A DNA stretch of 64,000 nucleotides from Candidatus Hydrogenedentota bacterium (GCA_016182605.1 JACPGE010000016.1:1-64000); one strand, 5' to 3'; positions 44,250 to 53,622 are shown, counted from the stretch's first letter. The notes: generated from the sequence alone by a model not told the origin. Made by a program: numbers and translations.

Positions 44250-46654
44250 GAACGGGAATTCGTCTTCTGGACGACTTGAATGCGCTGGCGCATATTGGAT
44301 CCGAGCCGTATATCGAACGCGCCATGGAAGAGATGCAGCGCTGGCGGGTGCGGCTGGTCGATCTGATTTTGCTGGCCGTGGCCGTGGTGATTCCTGTTGT
44401 GTATGTGCCGTTGTGGTTTTTGGGGGGCGGGGTCTGGAATGATCCGCCGGTTGTTTTTTTCGCGGCGCTCTATGGGTGCTTTCTGGCGCTCACCTGGATG
44501 CCCCGGCGCATGCAGCGCTGGCGCGCCGAGGCGCTGCTTGGTCTGGGCTATGTCACATGCCTGGCAATCCTGCTTGGCTTGGGCCCCTTTGGGGTGGGGA
44601 TGGTGGGGCTCTTTGCCCTGCCCGTGCTCGCGTGTCTGGTCTCTGGCTTTCGCACGGCATTGGCAGTGCTGGCCGCGAACGCGGTGACGATGGGCGCGAT
44701 TTGCGCAGCATTGCTTTCGGGGCAGTTTTCCGTGCGGGTGATCGAGCCCGATACCTTGCGGTGGAGCCTCACGGCGGGCGCGCTGTTTTTGCTCGATATG
44801 ATGATAACCTTGTGTTTGGGCGTGCTCTTGCTGACTCTGGCACGGGCGCTGGCGCGCGAAAAGGCGGCGGTCGAGCGTCTTGCGGAGGAGCAGGTAGAGC
44901 TTTTGGAGGCGATGACGCATCAGCGGACGGCAACGGCCAGCCACCGGGAAGTTGCGGAGCGGCTGTCGCGGCATGTGGAGATGGAGCGGCTTGTGAAAGA
45001 GATATCCGCCGATCTTTCCCAGCGCGGGATTGAGGATCTGAATGAGGGCATTCAGGAGGCTTTGGGGTGGCTGGGCGCGTTTGTGCATGCGGATCGGGCG
45101 TTTATATCGATGCTTTCCGAAGAGGCGGTGGCGATAGACGAGAACTTTGAATGGTGCGCGCCTGGGATCGACGGCCAGGCCGCCATGATGGAGGGCGTTC
45201 CCATCGATATATTTCCGGACGCGCTGGAACTTTTGACCAAAGGCGAGGTCTTTCAGGTGGACGATGTGTCCGCGATGCCCGATACGATGGTGAATGAAAA
45301 GCGGCTCTTGTCTGCTCAGGGAGTCCGGGCCACGCTGAACATGCCGTTTGTGGGGGCGGCACGGGTCTATGGATTCACGGGATTCGACATGGTTCGTGAA
45401 ACGCGGGCTTGGGGAGAGGATGATCGGAGTGTGCTTATCATGGCTTCGGAAGTGTTCGCGCGCGTCTTGCAGCGCAAGCACAATGAAACCAAGCAGCGCC
45501 GCCTGGAACAGCAAGTGCAGCAAGCGCAAAAGCTGGAGAGTTTGGGGGCGCTTGCCGGCGGTATCGCCCACGACTTCAACAATCTGTTGATGGGGATTCA
45601 GGGGCACGCGGAACTGCTCCGGGAGGAGACGATGCTGGCGCCGGGCGCGGGTCCGCATCTTTCGGAGATCCTGCACGCGACGGAGAAGGCGGCGGAGCTT
45701 TGCCGGAAAATGCTGGCCTACGCAGGGGATACGCGCTCCGCTCTGGAGGCGGTGTCGCTGAACGACGTGTGCACGGCGGCGGCCCTTTCGGAAACGATGC
45801 CGGAGCGGGTCAAAATTGAGTGGGGCCTTGAGCCGTCGCTCCCTCCGGTGCGCGCGGACGCCCGTCAACTGGAGCAGGTGACCCGCAGTTTGCTGACCAA
45901 TGCGGTGGAGAGTCTGGGGGCGCATGGGGGGCGTATCCGGCTCAGCACGGGAGGCGCGCATTTGCTGGCGCGAGACCTGGAACGGGCCTATTTCCGTGAC
46001 AGGATCCGGGTGGGCTGGTATGCGTATCTGGAGGTTATGGACACGGGCGAAGGAATGAGCGACGAGACCCGGCGCAGGCTCTTTGAGCCCTTCTTCAGCA
46101 CACGCTTTCCGGGGCGGGGTCTTGGGATGGCGGCGCTCCTGGGGATTATCCGCAACCACCATGGCGCCGTCACGATCCGCAGCGCGCCGGGAAGCGGCAG
46201 CGCCATCCGCATCTATATTCCTTCGGATTCCGATCGGAACCCGGGCGCCGGACAGGAGCTTTCACCCGGTCTGGGCGCGCCGTGCAAGGTACTCTTGATG
46301 ATGGAGGAGAGTCTTGGATCCGCGATCATCGAATCGCTGCTTGCCGCCGCCGGCATTGGCGTGGAGCGGCTGGCGGCTGGCGCGGAAGGGATGCGCTATC
46401 TGGAGACTTGCGGGGTTCAGCCCCATGTGGTGGTGATGGACCACGATGTGCAGACGAAAGAGGGTTTGGGAACCTATGCGTGCTTGCGGGAGCGCTGGGC
46501 GGGACTTCCCGTTCTGCTGGTGGATGCTGGCCCCAACCGGCCCTGGCCCGCGGGCATAGAGTGTGATGAGCATTGCCGGGTGTTGGTCAAGCCGTGGACG
46601 GCGCAGCAATTGCGCCAGCAATTGCATTGGCTGCTGAGGCGGGATCTGGCTTAG
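44246..46654 (+). CDS. Membrane hybrid histidine kinase with GAF domain and receiver-like tail
   Basis: 802 residues; ATG at 44246 overlaps the kinase stop. N-terminus: five or six membrane helices (residues ~30-210, e.g. LILLAVAVVIPVVYVPLWFL). Then a GAF domain (LGAFVHADRAFISMLSEEAV) and the kinase core: phospho-His in LAGGIAHDFNNLLMGIQGHA, N-box LLTNAVESLG, MDTGEGMSD, FEPFFSTRFPGRGLGMAAL. The last ~120 residues resemble a receiver domain (VVVMDHDVQTKEG with a candidate Asp, and LVKPWTAQQLR), but the first acidic pair is degenerate (MMEES), so phosphotransfer is uncertain. Input: membrane signal; output unknown. The upstream kinase may modify it. Confidence 0.88.
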   Translation: MRTGIRLLDDLNALAHIGSEPYIERAMEEMQRWRVRLVDLILLAVAVVIPVVYVPLWFLGGGVWNDPPVVFFAALYGCFLALTWMPRRMQRWRAEALLGLGYVTCLAILLGLGPFGVGMVGLFALPVLACLVSGFRTALAVLAANAVTMGAICAALLSGQFSVRVIEPDTLRWSLTAGALFLLDMMITLCLGVLLLTLARALAREKAAVERLAEEQVELLEAMTHQRTATASHREVAERLSRHVEMERLVKEISADLSQRGIEDLNEGIQEALGWLGAFVHADRAFISMLSEEAVAIDENFEWCAPGIDGQAAMMEGVPIDIFPDALELLTKGEVFQVDDVSAMPDTMVNEKRLLSAQGVRATLNMPFVGAARVYGFTGFDMVRETRAWGEDDRSVLIMASEVFARVLQRKHNETKQRRLEQQVQQAQKLESLGALAGGIAHDFNNLLMGIQGHAELLREETMLAPGAGPHLSEILHATEKAAELCRKMLAYAGDTRSALEAVSLNDVCTAAALSETMPERVKIEWGLEPSLPPVRADARQLEQVTRSLLTNAVESLGAHGGRIRLSTGGAHLLARDLERAYFRDRIRVGWYAYLEVMDTGEGMSDETRRRLFEPFFSTRFPGRGLGMAALLGIIRNHHGAVTIRSAPGSGSAIRIYIPSDSDRNPGAGQELSPGLGAPCKVLLMMEESLGSAIIESLLAAAGIGVERLAAGAEGMRYLETCGVQPHVVVMDHDVQTKEGLGTYACLRERWAGLPVLLVDAGPNRPWPAGIECDEHCRVLVKPWTAQQLRQQLHWLLRRDLA

Positions 46655-46762
46655 CTCGGATAAATCACGGACTCCATGCGTTTGTTCCGTAACTCCTTCT
46701 TTGCCCCACAATTGCCACATCATGCAGGGCGCTACCGCCAGACAGCCCGTGATTTATCCGGG
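46653..46762. repeat. REP/MITE-like element, copy 3
   Basis: Begins AGCTCGGATAAATCACGGAC and ends CAGCCCGTGATTTATCCGGG. The core includes GTTTGTTCCGTAACTCCTTC, as in copy 1 (38646-38759), 8 kb away. It starts right after the histidine-kinase stop and abuts the stop of the convergent gene, so it may also act as a bidirectional transcription barrier. Confidence 0.65.
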
Positions 46763-48238
46763 TTAACGGCATTCATCTCTGGCCTCGGCTTTGTTCTTGC
46801 AGCCGCTTGCAAACTCGGGGTAGTGCACCTCCAGGCAATCCGGGCAGATGCTGTGGCTGAAGGCGGCGCCGGAGTGGGTGCTGATGTAGTGCTCGATCTG
46901 GCTCCAGAATCCGGCGTCGTCGCGCACCTTCTTGCAGTGGCTGCAAATGGGGATGAAACCTTCCAGGGTGCGGACGTTTTCGAGGGCCGCGGCCAGCTCG
47001 CGGGTGCGCTCTTCCACGCGCAGTTCGAGGCTGTCGCGGTGGTGCTCCTCCAGCGATTTGAAGCGATCCCACGTGGCGAGGGAGAGCATCAGAAGCATGA
47101 CGGGGAAGGCGAGCAAGGGGCCGTTGGAAGTGACGAAGTTGTCCGGGATGTAGCCGAGCCCGGCGACGGAATACACGGCCGCGCTCAGCAGGAGCAGGCT
47201 CCACCCGGCGAGGAAGATCCAGGCGGCGCGCTTGCCGTTGCGCAGGCCGTTAATCGCGGCGGCGAAAACCACCAGGGGCATGGTGATGCCGATGGCGTAG
47301 GAGATGCGATCCGTCCACATGGCGTCGAGTGCGTTGACGATGGGGATGCAAAAGCCGAGCGCGGCGATGCCGAAAAGCACCCGGGCCAGTTTGGGGGAAT
47401 TCGTTCGCGCATCGAGGAAGCGCTCTGCAAAGAGGGCCGCGAAGGCAAACATGATGCCGGCCCAAGGCAGGGTGAAGCGCTGGGAAAGATTCGCGGATTC
47501 GGGCCAGATAAACTGGAAGGTATATCCCTTGTAGGTGGCCACATAGACCAGGGTGGAGAAGACCACCGCCGCCAGAAACAGAAAGCTCCTTTCGCGGAAG
47601 ATGCCGAACATCAACAGGTAATGCGCAATCATGATGAGCAGCATGCCGAAATACAGGCCCATGGCCATAATCCGGCTGGATTCGCGCTCCCGGAAGAGGC
47701 CGGGGGCAAGCAGGGTGACATCGGTGCCCGTTGCGCCGACGGTGTTGATCCGCAAGAAGTAGGTGGCGAGTTCTCCCGGCGCCAGGTCAATGCGAAACAC
47801 GGGCTGCCGCGCGGGCACGGGCCGCTCGTAGAACAGGGTGTCGCTGCGCACCACCTGCGGGAAGGCCGCGGGGGAGCCGCCCTCCTTGTACAGTTCGAGC
47901 CCGTCCATCGTGGTGCGTTCGATCTCCAGAAACTGATCGACGGGAGACGCACCCGTGTTGCGCACCTGGAAGCGGATCCAGCGGACGCCTTCGATAATGC
48001 CGAAGTTGAGCCGTTCGGTGCGGATAGCTTCGAAGCGCACTGCGTACTCCGGGCTGGATACCGTCTCAAACGTGAGGCTGCTGCCGGGATCCGGAAGGAA
48101 GCTCAAGTGCCGCGTCATGTCGATGGCGGCATGTGCTCCACTGCACTCCGCCGGATCGACGGCCCAGCAGGGCATCATGACGGTGAAGACCAAAAGCATT
48201 TGGCCCACAAGGTCCATCGTCCTTCGATGCTGTTTCAT
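46763..48238 (-). CDS. 7TMR-DISM-type membrane receptor with a C-terminal Cys-rich 'CSHCKK' tail
   Basis: 491 residues from ATG 48238 (start uncertain; ATG codons at 48274 and 48271 exist). Signal, then a beta-sandwich periplasmic domain of the 7TMR-DISMED2 type (GVRWIRFQVRNTGASPVDQF, ATYFLRINTVGATGTDV), then seven hydrophobic helices, a coiled coil (LEEHHRDSLELRVEERTREL), and a ~55-residue C-terminal domain: ICSHCKKVRDDAGFW then IEHYISTHSGAAFSHSICPD and CLEVHYPE. This Cys/His module is common at the ends of bacterial signalling proteins and probably binds Zn, role unknown. No kinase or cyclase domain is present, so the protein must signal via a partner. Confidence 0.82.
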   Translation of the reverse strand: MKQHRRTMDLVGQMLLVFTVMMPCWAVDPAECSGAHAAIDMTRHLSFLPDPGSSLTFETVSSPEYAVRFEAIRTERLNFGIIEGVRWIRFQVRNTGASPVDQFLEIERTTMDGLELYKEGGSPAAFPQVVRSDTLFYERPVPARQPVFRIDLAPGELATYFLRINTVGATGTDVTLLAPGLFRERESSRIMAMGLYFGMLLIMIAHYLLMFGIFRERSFLFLAAVVFSTLVYVATYKGYTFQFIWPESANLSQRFTLPWAGIMFAFAALFAERFLDARTNSPKLARVLFGIAALGFCIPIVNALDAMWTDRISYAIGITMPLVVFAAAINGLRNGKRAAWIFLAGWSLLLLSAAVYSVAGLGYIPDNFVTSNGPLLAFPVMLLMLSLATWDRFKSLEEHHRDSLELRVEERTRELAAALENVRTLEGFIPICSHCKKVRDDAGFWSQIEHYISTHSGAAFSHSICPDCLEVHYPEFASGCKNKAEARDECR

Positions 48239-48399
48239 CGGGTGCGCTTGATCCTGTCTCTTTAATGGCATCATGACCGTACCGTGCGGGCAGTATATCG
48301 CAAACGGGCGGCAGGTTTACGAACGGGACGGAGAAGGCGTATCATGACGGCATCTCTGGTGGAAAACCGATCGCCCTTGCGCGGTAAATGGAGCGTGCC

Positions 48400-49734
48400 A
48401 TGAATTATAGAATTACCCGGCGGGATTTCATCAAATCCGCCACGCTGAGCGTGACCATGGCGGCGGCGGCCGGCCCGGCGATTGCCCAGCCCGGTTCCGC
48501 AAACGAAAAGCTCGGGGTGGCCATTGTCGGCATCGGCGGCCAGGGTGAATTCAGCTACGAGAACCTGCGCCGGGAACGCATGGTGGCCGTGGCCGATGTG
48601 GACACGGTGCGCGCGGGCAAGCCCTATACGGCGTTTGATGCGTCGTGCCAGTTCACGGATTACCGCAAGATGTTCGACAAGATGCACGCCTCCATCGATG
48701 CGGTCGTGGTGGCGACGCCGGACCATTCCCATTTTCATCCCGCGTCGATTGCGTTGGAACTGGGCAAGCACGTCTATCTTGAGAAGCCCATGGCGCACAA
48801 CGTCTGGGAAATCCGCAAGCTCACGGAACTGGCGGCGCAGAAGGGCCTGACGACGCAGCTCGGTATGCAGCGCCACGTCAAAGACAACATGCACCGGGTG
48901 ACCGAACTGATCCAGGCGGGCGCGATTGGCGATGTGACCGAGGTTCACACCTGGATCGGCAGCGAACGGGGCATGTTTCCGCGGCTCACGGAACCGCAGA
49001 TCGTTCCTGCGACCCTCGATTACGATCTGTGGCTCGGGCCCGTGGAACACCGGCCCTACGATTCGAAAATCACGCCCTACGGCTGGCGCTTCTGGTGGGA
49101 CTTCGGCACCGGCGAAACCGGAAACTGGGGCTGCCACGATCTGGACATTCCCTTCTCGGCGCTGCACCTGGACTATCCCACCCACGTCGCCGTGACGGGC
49201 CCCGAGCCCCACGCGGAGATGACGCCCACGGCCATGCACTCGATCTTTGATTTTCCCGCGAAGGGAGACCGCAAAGCGCTGAAGCTGCACTGGTACCAGG
49301 CCAACGGCGGGCCGGAAATTCTCAAGCACTATGGCCTCTCCACCAAGGGCAAGAACAACCTCTTCATTGGCACGAAGGGCATCCTGCTGTGCGGCTTTGA
49401 CGAACGCGATCTGATGCAGCAAGACGCCAAAGGCACGTGGGTCAGCGTGCTCACCCACAAGAGCGCGATGGATTTCGCCGTGCCGGAGAAGAGCGTGCCG
49501 GATTCCCCCGGCTTCCACCAGGAATTCGTCAACGCGTGCAAGGGCGGCGCCACGCCGCCCACCTGCAATTTCAGCTACAGCGGGCCGCTCTCGGAAACGG
49601 TGATTCTCGCCAATGTGGCCTACCGGTCGAAGGAAGCCTTTGACTGGGACCACACAACGATGACCTGCGCGAATGCGCCCGCGGCACAGGCCCTGATCAA
49701 ACCCGTCTACAAGGCGGGCTGGGAAGTCGCGTGA
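48400..49734 (+). CDS. Tat-exported Gfo/Idh/MocA family oxidoreductase
   Basis: 444 residues; start at 48400 (GGAG six bases upstream) gives the Tat signal YRITRRDFIKSATLSVTMAA. The Rossmann motif GVAIVGIGGQGEFSY and the catalytic-region EKPMAHN (Lys of 'EKP') are clear. The mature protein would act outside the cytoplasm, with bound NAD(P), on sugars; relatives oxidise or cleave glycosides. It is followed by a DUF1080 gene after ~150 bases of palindromic repeats, a pairing common in polysaccharide-degrading bacteria. Confidence 0.9.
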   Translation: MNYRITRRDFIKSATLSVTMAAAAGPAIAQPGSANEKLGVAIVGIGGQGEFSYENLRRERMVAVADVDTVRAGKPYTAFDASCQFTDYRKMFDKMHASIDAVVVATPDHSHFHPASIALELGKHVYLEKPMAHNVWEIRKLTELAAQKGLTTQLGMQRHVKDNMHRVTELIQAGAIGDVTEVHTWIGSERGMFPRLTEPQIVPATLDYDLWLGPVEHRPYDSKITPYGWRFWWDFGTGETGNWGCHDLDIPFSALHLDYPTHVAVTGPEPHAEMTPTAMHSIFDFPAKGDRKALKLHWYQANGGPEILKHYGLSTKGKNNLFIGTKGILLCGFDERDLMQQDAKGTWVSVLTHKSAMDFAVPEKSVPDSPGFHQEFVNACKGGATPPTCNFSYSGPLSETVILANVAYRSKEAFDWDHTTMTCANAPAAQALIKPVYKAGWEVA

Positions 49735-49884
49735 ACGTTCATCAGCACGCTCGCTCCCACGCTCTCCGTGGGCATGCAGCCCCCGGCGCCCAAACTAGTC
49801 TCGTTCCCACGGTCCTCCGTGGGAATGCAGTCCCCGACGCTCCGCGTCGATTGCATTCACTGCACATGAAGGAGTAGTACTAAA
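49735..49884. repeat. Intergenic palindromic repeats (TTCCCACGG type), copies A and B
   Basis: CCCAC/GTGGG hairpin at 49756-49772 and TTCCCAC/GTGGGAA at 49804-49825; a third copy (C) lies at 50602-50625. Each is preceded by CTCG- or CACG-type sequence and followed by ATGC. Typical short extragenic palindromes that form hairpins. Confidence 0.65.
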
Positions 49885-50571
49885 ATGTCCACATCCCAAT
49901 ACCATTCAACGCGACGCTTGACCCAACTTGGCTTCGCTCTATTGCTAATGGCCGCCGCGGCGGCGGACCCAACGCCAAGCGCCTTTGAAGCGGACGCGTC
50001 GGGCTGGGTCGACATCTTGCCGCCCGCCGATCTGAAGGGCTGGTCGCGGGTGCCCGTGCCGCCGGGCGATCCCCTCGGCAAGGAGCAATGGCGTGTGGAT
50101 GCAGCGGCCAAGTTGCTGATTTGCGAGGGCGACGGCGGCCACGACATGCTTTTGTGTGACCGCGAATTCGGCGATGCAATCTTCCATTGCGAATTCCGCT
50201 ACACCAAGGTTGAGGGCAAGGCGGGCTACAACAGCGGCATCTACGTGCGCAATTCCAAAGACGGCACCACGTGGCACCAGGCCCAGGTCGGCGATGGGAG
50301 TGGCGGCTATCTCTTTGGGGAAACGCCCGGCGCGGATGGCAAGCTGGCCTTCTTCACCGTGAAGCCCGAACCGGAGGATGGCCGGGTGAAGCCCGCGGGC
50401 GAATGGAACACCGTCGAGATCGCCGCGCGCGGAAAAGACTTGACCCTGTGGGTCAACGGCGCCGTCACCTGCGAGTACAACGGCTGCGGCGCGCCCACGG
50501 GCCTGCTGGGCGTCGAGGGCGAGGGCTACCGCGTCGAGTTTCGCAACCTGAAGGTCAAAGATCTGAAGTAG
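49885..50571 (+). CDS. Secreted DUF1080 (3-keto-disaccharide hydrolase-like) protein
   Basis: 228 residues with Sec signal (TQLGFALLLMAAAAA). One concanavalin-like domain of the DUF1080 family: LKGWSRVPVP, FHCEFRYTKVEGKAGYNSG, YVRNSKDGTTWHQAQVG and LWVNGAVTCEYNGCG. Relatives cut 3-keto-disaccharides or bind sugars; it fits with the preceding Gfo/Idh oxidoreductase, which could make 3-keto substrates. GAAGGAG precedes the ATG. The gene ends upstream of a third TTCCCACGG palindrome (50602-50625). Confidence 0.8.
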   Translation: MSTSQYHSTRRLTQLGFALLLMAAAAADPTPSAFEADASGWVDILPPADLKGWSRVPVPPGDPLGKEQWRVDAAAKLLICEGDGGHDMLLCDREFGDAIFHCEFRYTKVEGKAGYNSGIYVRNSKDGTTWHQAQVGDGSGGYLFGETPGADGKLAFFTVKPEPEDGRVKPAGEWNTVEIAARGKDLTLWVNGAVTCEYNGCGAPTGLLGVEGEGYRVEFRNLKVKDLK

Positions 50572-50705
50572 GGCTGCGGGCATTCCCTCGCACGCGCACC
50601 GTTCCCACGGTCCCCCGTGGGGGAATGCCTGCCGGAGCGCCGAACGTCACGGGATACAGCTTCCCCGCCTGCAATGGCGCAAACGCCTTGCCGCAGGCAG
50701 CGCCC

Positions 50706-53123
50706 TCACGCGTTGGCGAACTGAACCGGCGCTTCCACCACGGCGGACCCCACCCCTTCCCCCAGCAGCCCCTGGACGCGCTGCATCAGCGTGTTCGGCG
50801 TGAAGGGCTTGTCCATATACGCAATCTCCCGCACATCCAATCCATACTGTTCCAGCTTGTCATCCGTATACCCGGACATGTACAGCACCTTGAGCTGGGG
50901 CTCCTGTTGCTGCAAGCGCAGCGCCAGCTCCGGTCCGCTCATCCCCGGCAGGACGACGTCGGTGATCAGCAGATCGATCTGCTGACGATGCTTCTGAAAC
51001 AGTTCCAGGGCCTCTTCTCCGCGGTTCGCGCCGATCACGGCAAATCCGCTGCGCTCCAGAATCTGCGTGGTCAGCGCCTGTATGTCCACATCATCCTCCA
51101 CGAGCAGCAGCTTCTTCCGCTTCACGGGGATTAACTGCACGCAGCCATGGGCGTCTTCGGCGCACACGCCGTCCGCGGCGGGAATCTTAATCGTGAAGGA
51201 ACTCCCCTCGCCGATCGTGCTCCGCGCGCTGATAAGCCCCTTGTGCCGGCGGACCGCGCCATAGACAATCGCCAGGCCAAGGCCGGTGCCCTTGTCCTGC
51301 GGCTTCGTCGTGAAGAAAGGATCGAACATGCGCTCCAGCGTGCCGTCGTCCATGCCGCAGCCCGTATCCGACACCTCAATACAGACGCACCCCTCCGGAA
51401 ACAGCAGCCGTTCGTCGTCGTTCAGCGTGCTGCCGTCCAGGTACAGGGAACGGATCGACAGCCTGCCCCCATTCGGCATTGCATCGCACGCGTTCACCGA
51501 CAAATTGAGCAGCACCTGCTCCAACTGGATCTTGTTCGCGCGCACCAGGCAGGGCGCCGCCGATTTCTCGACCACCAGCGTGATGTCCTCGCCCGCCGTA
51601 CGCGCCAAAACGTTCTCCGTGTCGCCGATGATCTCGTTCATGTCGATGAGCGTGGTGTCGTTTGTGCCCTGCCTGCTGAACGTAAGCAACTGACGCGTAA
51701 GATCCGCTGCCCGTTCCCCCGCCTTGTTAATCTCCATAATCTCCTTGCGCGCGGCCGCCGCATCCGGCCGCCGCCCTTCCAGCAGCAACTGGCACCGCAA
51801 TAAAATCCCCGTCAGAATATTGTTGAAATCGTGCGCAACGCCCCCCGCAAGCCGGCCAAGCGTCTCCATCTTCTGCGATTGATGCAACTGGTTCTCCAGA
51901 TCGACCTGCCGCGTCACGTCTCGTGCCGTGATCACCACCCCGTTCACCACGGGATCGTCCATCAGGTTGAGTCCGCTCGCCTCCACCGTGCCCCACGTGC
52001 GGTCTTTTTTCCGGCAGCGGAAACGGATGATCTCCGCCTTGCTCTGCCCTTCATAGATCTCCTGCAGCGCCTGTGACACGTTACGCCGGTCGCCGGGATG
52101 GACACTGGAGAGCAACTCGCGTGTGTCCAGCCGGCTGCCCAACGCGAATTCGTATTCACTGCGATTCGCAGGCGTGACCTGGGTAACGCGGCAATCGGGA
52201 GAGACCACAGCCACCATGTCCGGCACGCTTTGCGCGATCTTGCGCAGCCATTCCTCCTTCTCCTTGAGCAACTGTTCGGCACACTTCCGCTCCGTGATGT
52301 TGAAAACGGTGCCTATGATGGCCGGCTCGCCCTGAAAGGTGATCGGGGCAATCGTCGTCGCCCCCCAGTGGACCGCGCCGTCCTTGCCCGCATACTGCAT
52401 GTCCGCCGAGATGGGCTCCCACTGCGTTTGCTGCAACTTCGAACCCAGCCGCCGCGCTGCAACCCGCGTCTCCGGCGCGAAGAACTGCCAAAAGTCCAAC
52501 GCATAAAACTCTTCCGCGGCATACCCCAAGGTCTTCAGCGTGACCGGATTCGCATAGCAACACCGCTCGCCCTTCAGAATGAAAATGGCGGCGGCCGTGG
52601 ACTCCGCCAAGGCGCGGAACTTCGACTCGCTTTCCGTCAGCGCACTCGAAACGCCCCGGCGCTGCTCTTGTTCCTTCTTCAACCCCAGCAAAGAACGATC
52701 AAGGGCGTTAATGATCAGGCTAAAAGACACCAGGAACAGGCCTATCGAGCCATGACCCAGACTGAAGTCCAGCGTCCGCCATACCCCCTCCATCCACGGG
52801 TACGTCCCCACCGCAAACTCCGCGCCGCCCGCCGCCTTCGAAACGAAGTGCAGGCCAATCCCGGCGGCCGCCGAACCCGCAATGGCCAGACCGCCCAGCA
52901 ACTTCCTGAATCGCACCACCGTAAAGACAATAAACGCAATGTACAACGCCACGTTGCCCGTCTTCAGAATGCCGTTGAAACGATCCGGGATGATCTCAAA
53001 ATTGTCAAAGATGATGGATAGCGTATAGGTGGACCAGCCCGCAAAAAGCATGATCAGGGCAAATCGAATGAACCTGGAATCCGAATCCAGCGTGGTCTTG
53101 GGTGCCGTCGTGTCAGTGCTCAA
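50706..53123 (-). CDS. PAS-containing hybrid histidine kinase with receiver domain
   Basis: 805 residues; TTG start at 53123 supported by GGAGG eight bases upstream. Three or four membrane helices at the N-terminus, then two PAS domains (FRALAESTAAAIFILKGERC and IAQSVPDMVAVVSPDCRVT), kinase core with phospho-His in LAGGVAHDFNNILTGILLRC, then NLSVNACDAMPNGG, DTGCGMDDG, FDPFFTTKPQDKGTGLGLA, and a complete receiver domain (LLLVEDDVDIQ; LLITDVVLPGMSG with the phospho-Asp; KPFT). The receiver is intact, so phosphate can be held or passed on. Output protein not in the window. Confidence 0.9.
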   Translation of the reverse strand: MSTDTTAPKTTLDSDSRFIRFALIMLFAGWSTYTLSIIFDNFEIIPDRFNGILKTGNVALYIAFIVFTVVRFRKLLGGLAIAGSAAAGIGLHFVSKAAGGAEFAVGTYPWMEGVWRTLDFSLGHGSIGLFLVSFSLIINALDRSLLGLKKEQEQRRGVSSALTESESKFRALAESTAAAIFILKGERCCYANPVTLKTLGYAAEEFYALDFWQFFAPETRVAARRLGSKLQQTQWEPISADMQYAGKDGAVHWGATTIAPITFQGEPAIIGTVFNITERKCAEQLLKEKEEWLRKIAQSVPDMVAVVSPDCRVTQVTPANRSEYEFALGSRLDTRELLSSVHPGDRRNVSQALQEIYEGQSKAEIIRFRCRKKDRTWGTVEASGLNLMDDPVVNGVVITARDVTRQVDLENQLHQSQKMETLGRLAGGVAHDFNNILTGILLRCQLLLEGRRPDAAAARKEIMEINKAGERAADLTRQLLTFSRQGTNDTTLIDMNEIIGDTENVLARTAGEDITLVVEKSAAPCLVRANKIQLEQVLLNLSVNACDAMPNGGRLSIRSLYLDGSTLNDDERLLFPEGCVCIEVSDTGCGMDDGTLERMFDPFFTTKPQDKGTGLGLAIVYGAVRRHKGLISARSTIGEGSSFTIKIPAADGVCAEDAHGCVQLIPVKRKKLLLVEDDVDIQALTTQILERSGFAVIGANRGEEALELFQKHRQQIDLLITDVVLPGMSGPELALRLQQQEPQLKVLYMSGYTDDKLEQYGLDVREIAYMDKPFTPNTLMQRVQGLLGEGVGSAVVEAPVQFANA

Positions 53124-53622
53124 CGTGAAAGCCTCCAGCCGACGCGTGTGTCAGACTCCATCCAAGCCATCGCGCCCGCAAAATGGACAACATCTTCCGC
53201 ATATACCGTAAATCCAAGCAATAATCGAGCCAATTGACTTTATATCATAAAATTGAAGCTTTTGTGAAACTTTACCTGACTTTTTATAACCCATCTCATT
53301 AAAGTTGCTCATGGTTGACCACTAAAGGATACTTTATGAACGTTTATTATCCTAAGGCCCCTCCTCCAGAACGGCAGTCCCACCCGTCCACCGTGCCAAG
53401 CGAGTCCGCCCAAGGATTCGCGTGCCCGCCACCGCATCGACCCAGATTCCACCCAATGCCGCCCCTCGCGGCTTATTCCCAGCCGCCGCCCAGGTCTCTC
53501 CGCGCTGAGTTCATCGCAATGACAAAAGCGCTCTTTTGCTCCTTGAGAAAAATACGAATCGGGGCCTGGATTGTCCGGGCCCCGATTCTATTCATTATTG
53601 AATCGATTTGCAGTGGGAGAGC
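53124..53622. other. Intergenic space between the PAS kinase gene and the Gly-Glu protein gene
   Basis: About 500 bases. AT-rich at 53210-53320. A plus-strand ATG (53336) preceded by AAAGGA opens a 113-codon frame to 53674, but it runs through the terminator hairpin and the opposite gene's 3' end, and its composition (Pro/Arg-rich) looks non-coding. Confidence 0.35.
53548..53590 (-). terminator. Rho-independent terminator after the Gly-Glu protein gene
   Basis: Stem GAATCGGGGCC (53556-53566) / GGCCCCGATTC (53578-53588) with an 11-base loop; on the minus strand it is followed by GTATTTTTC. It lies 35-75 bases beyond the stop at 53623. Confidence 0.7.
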
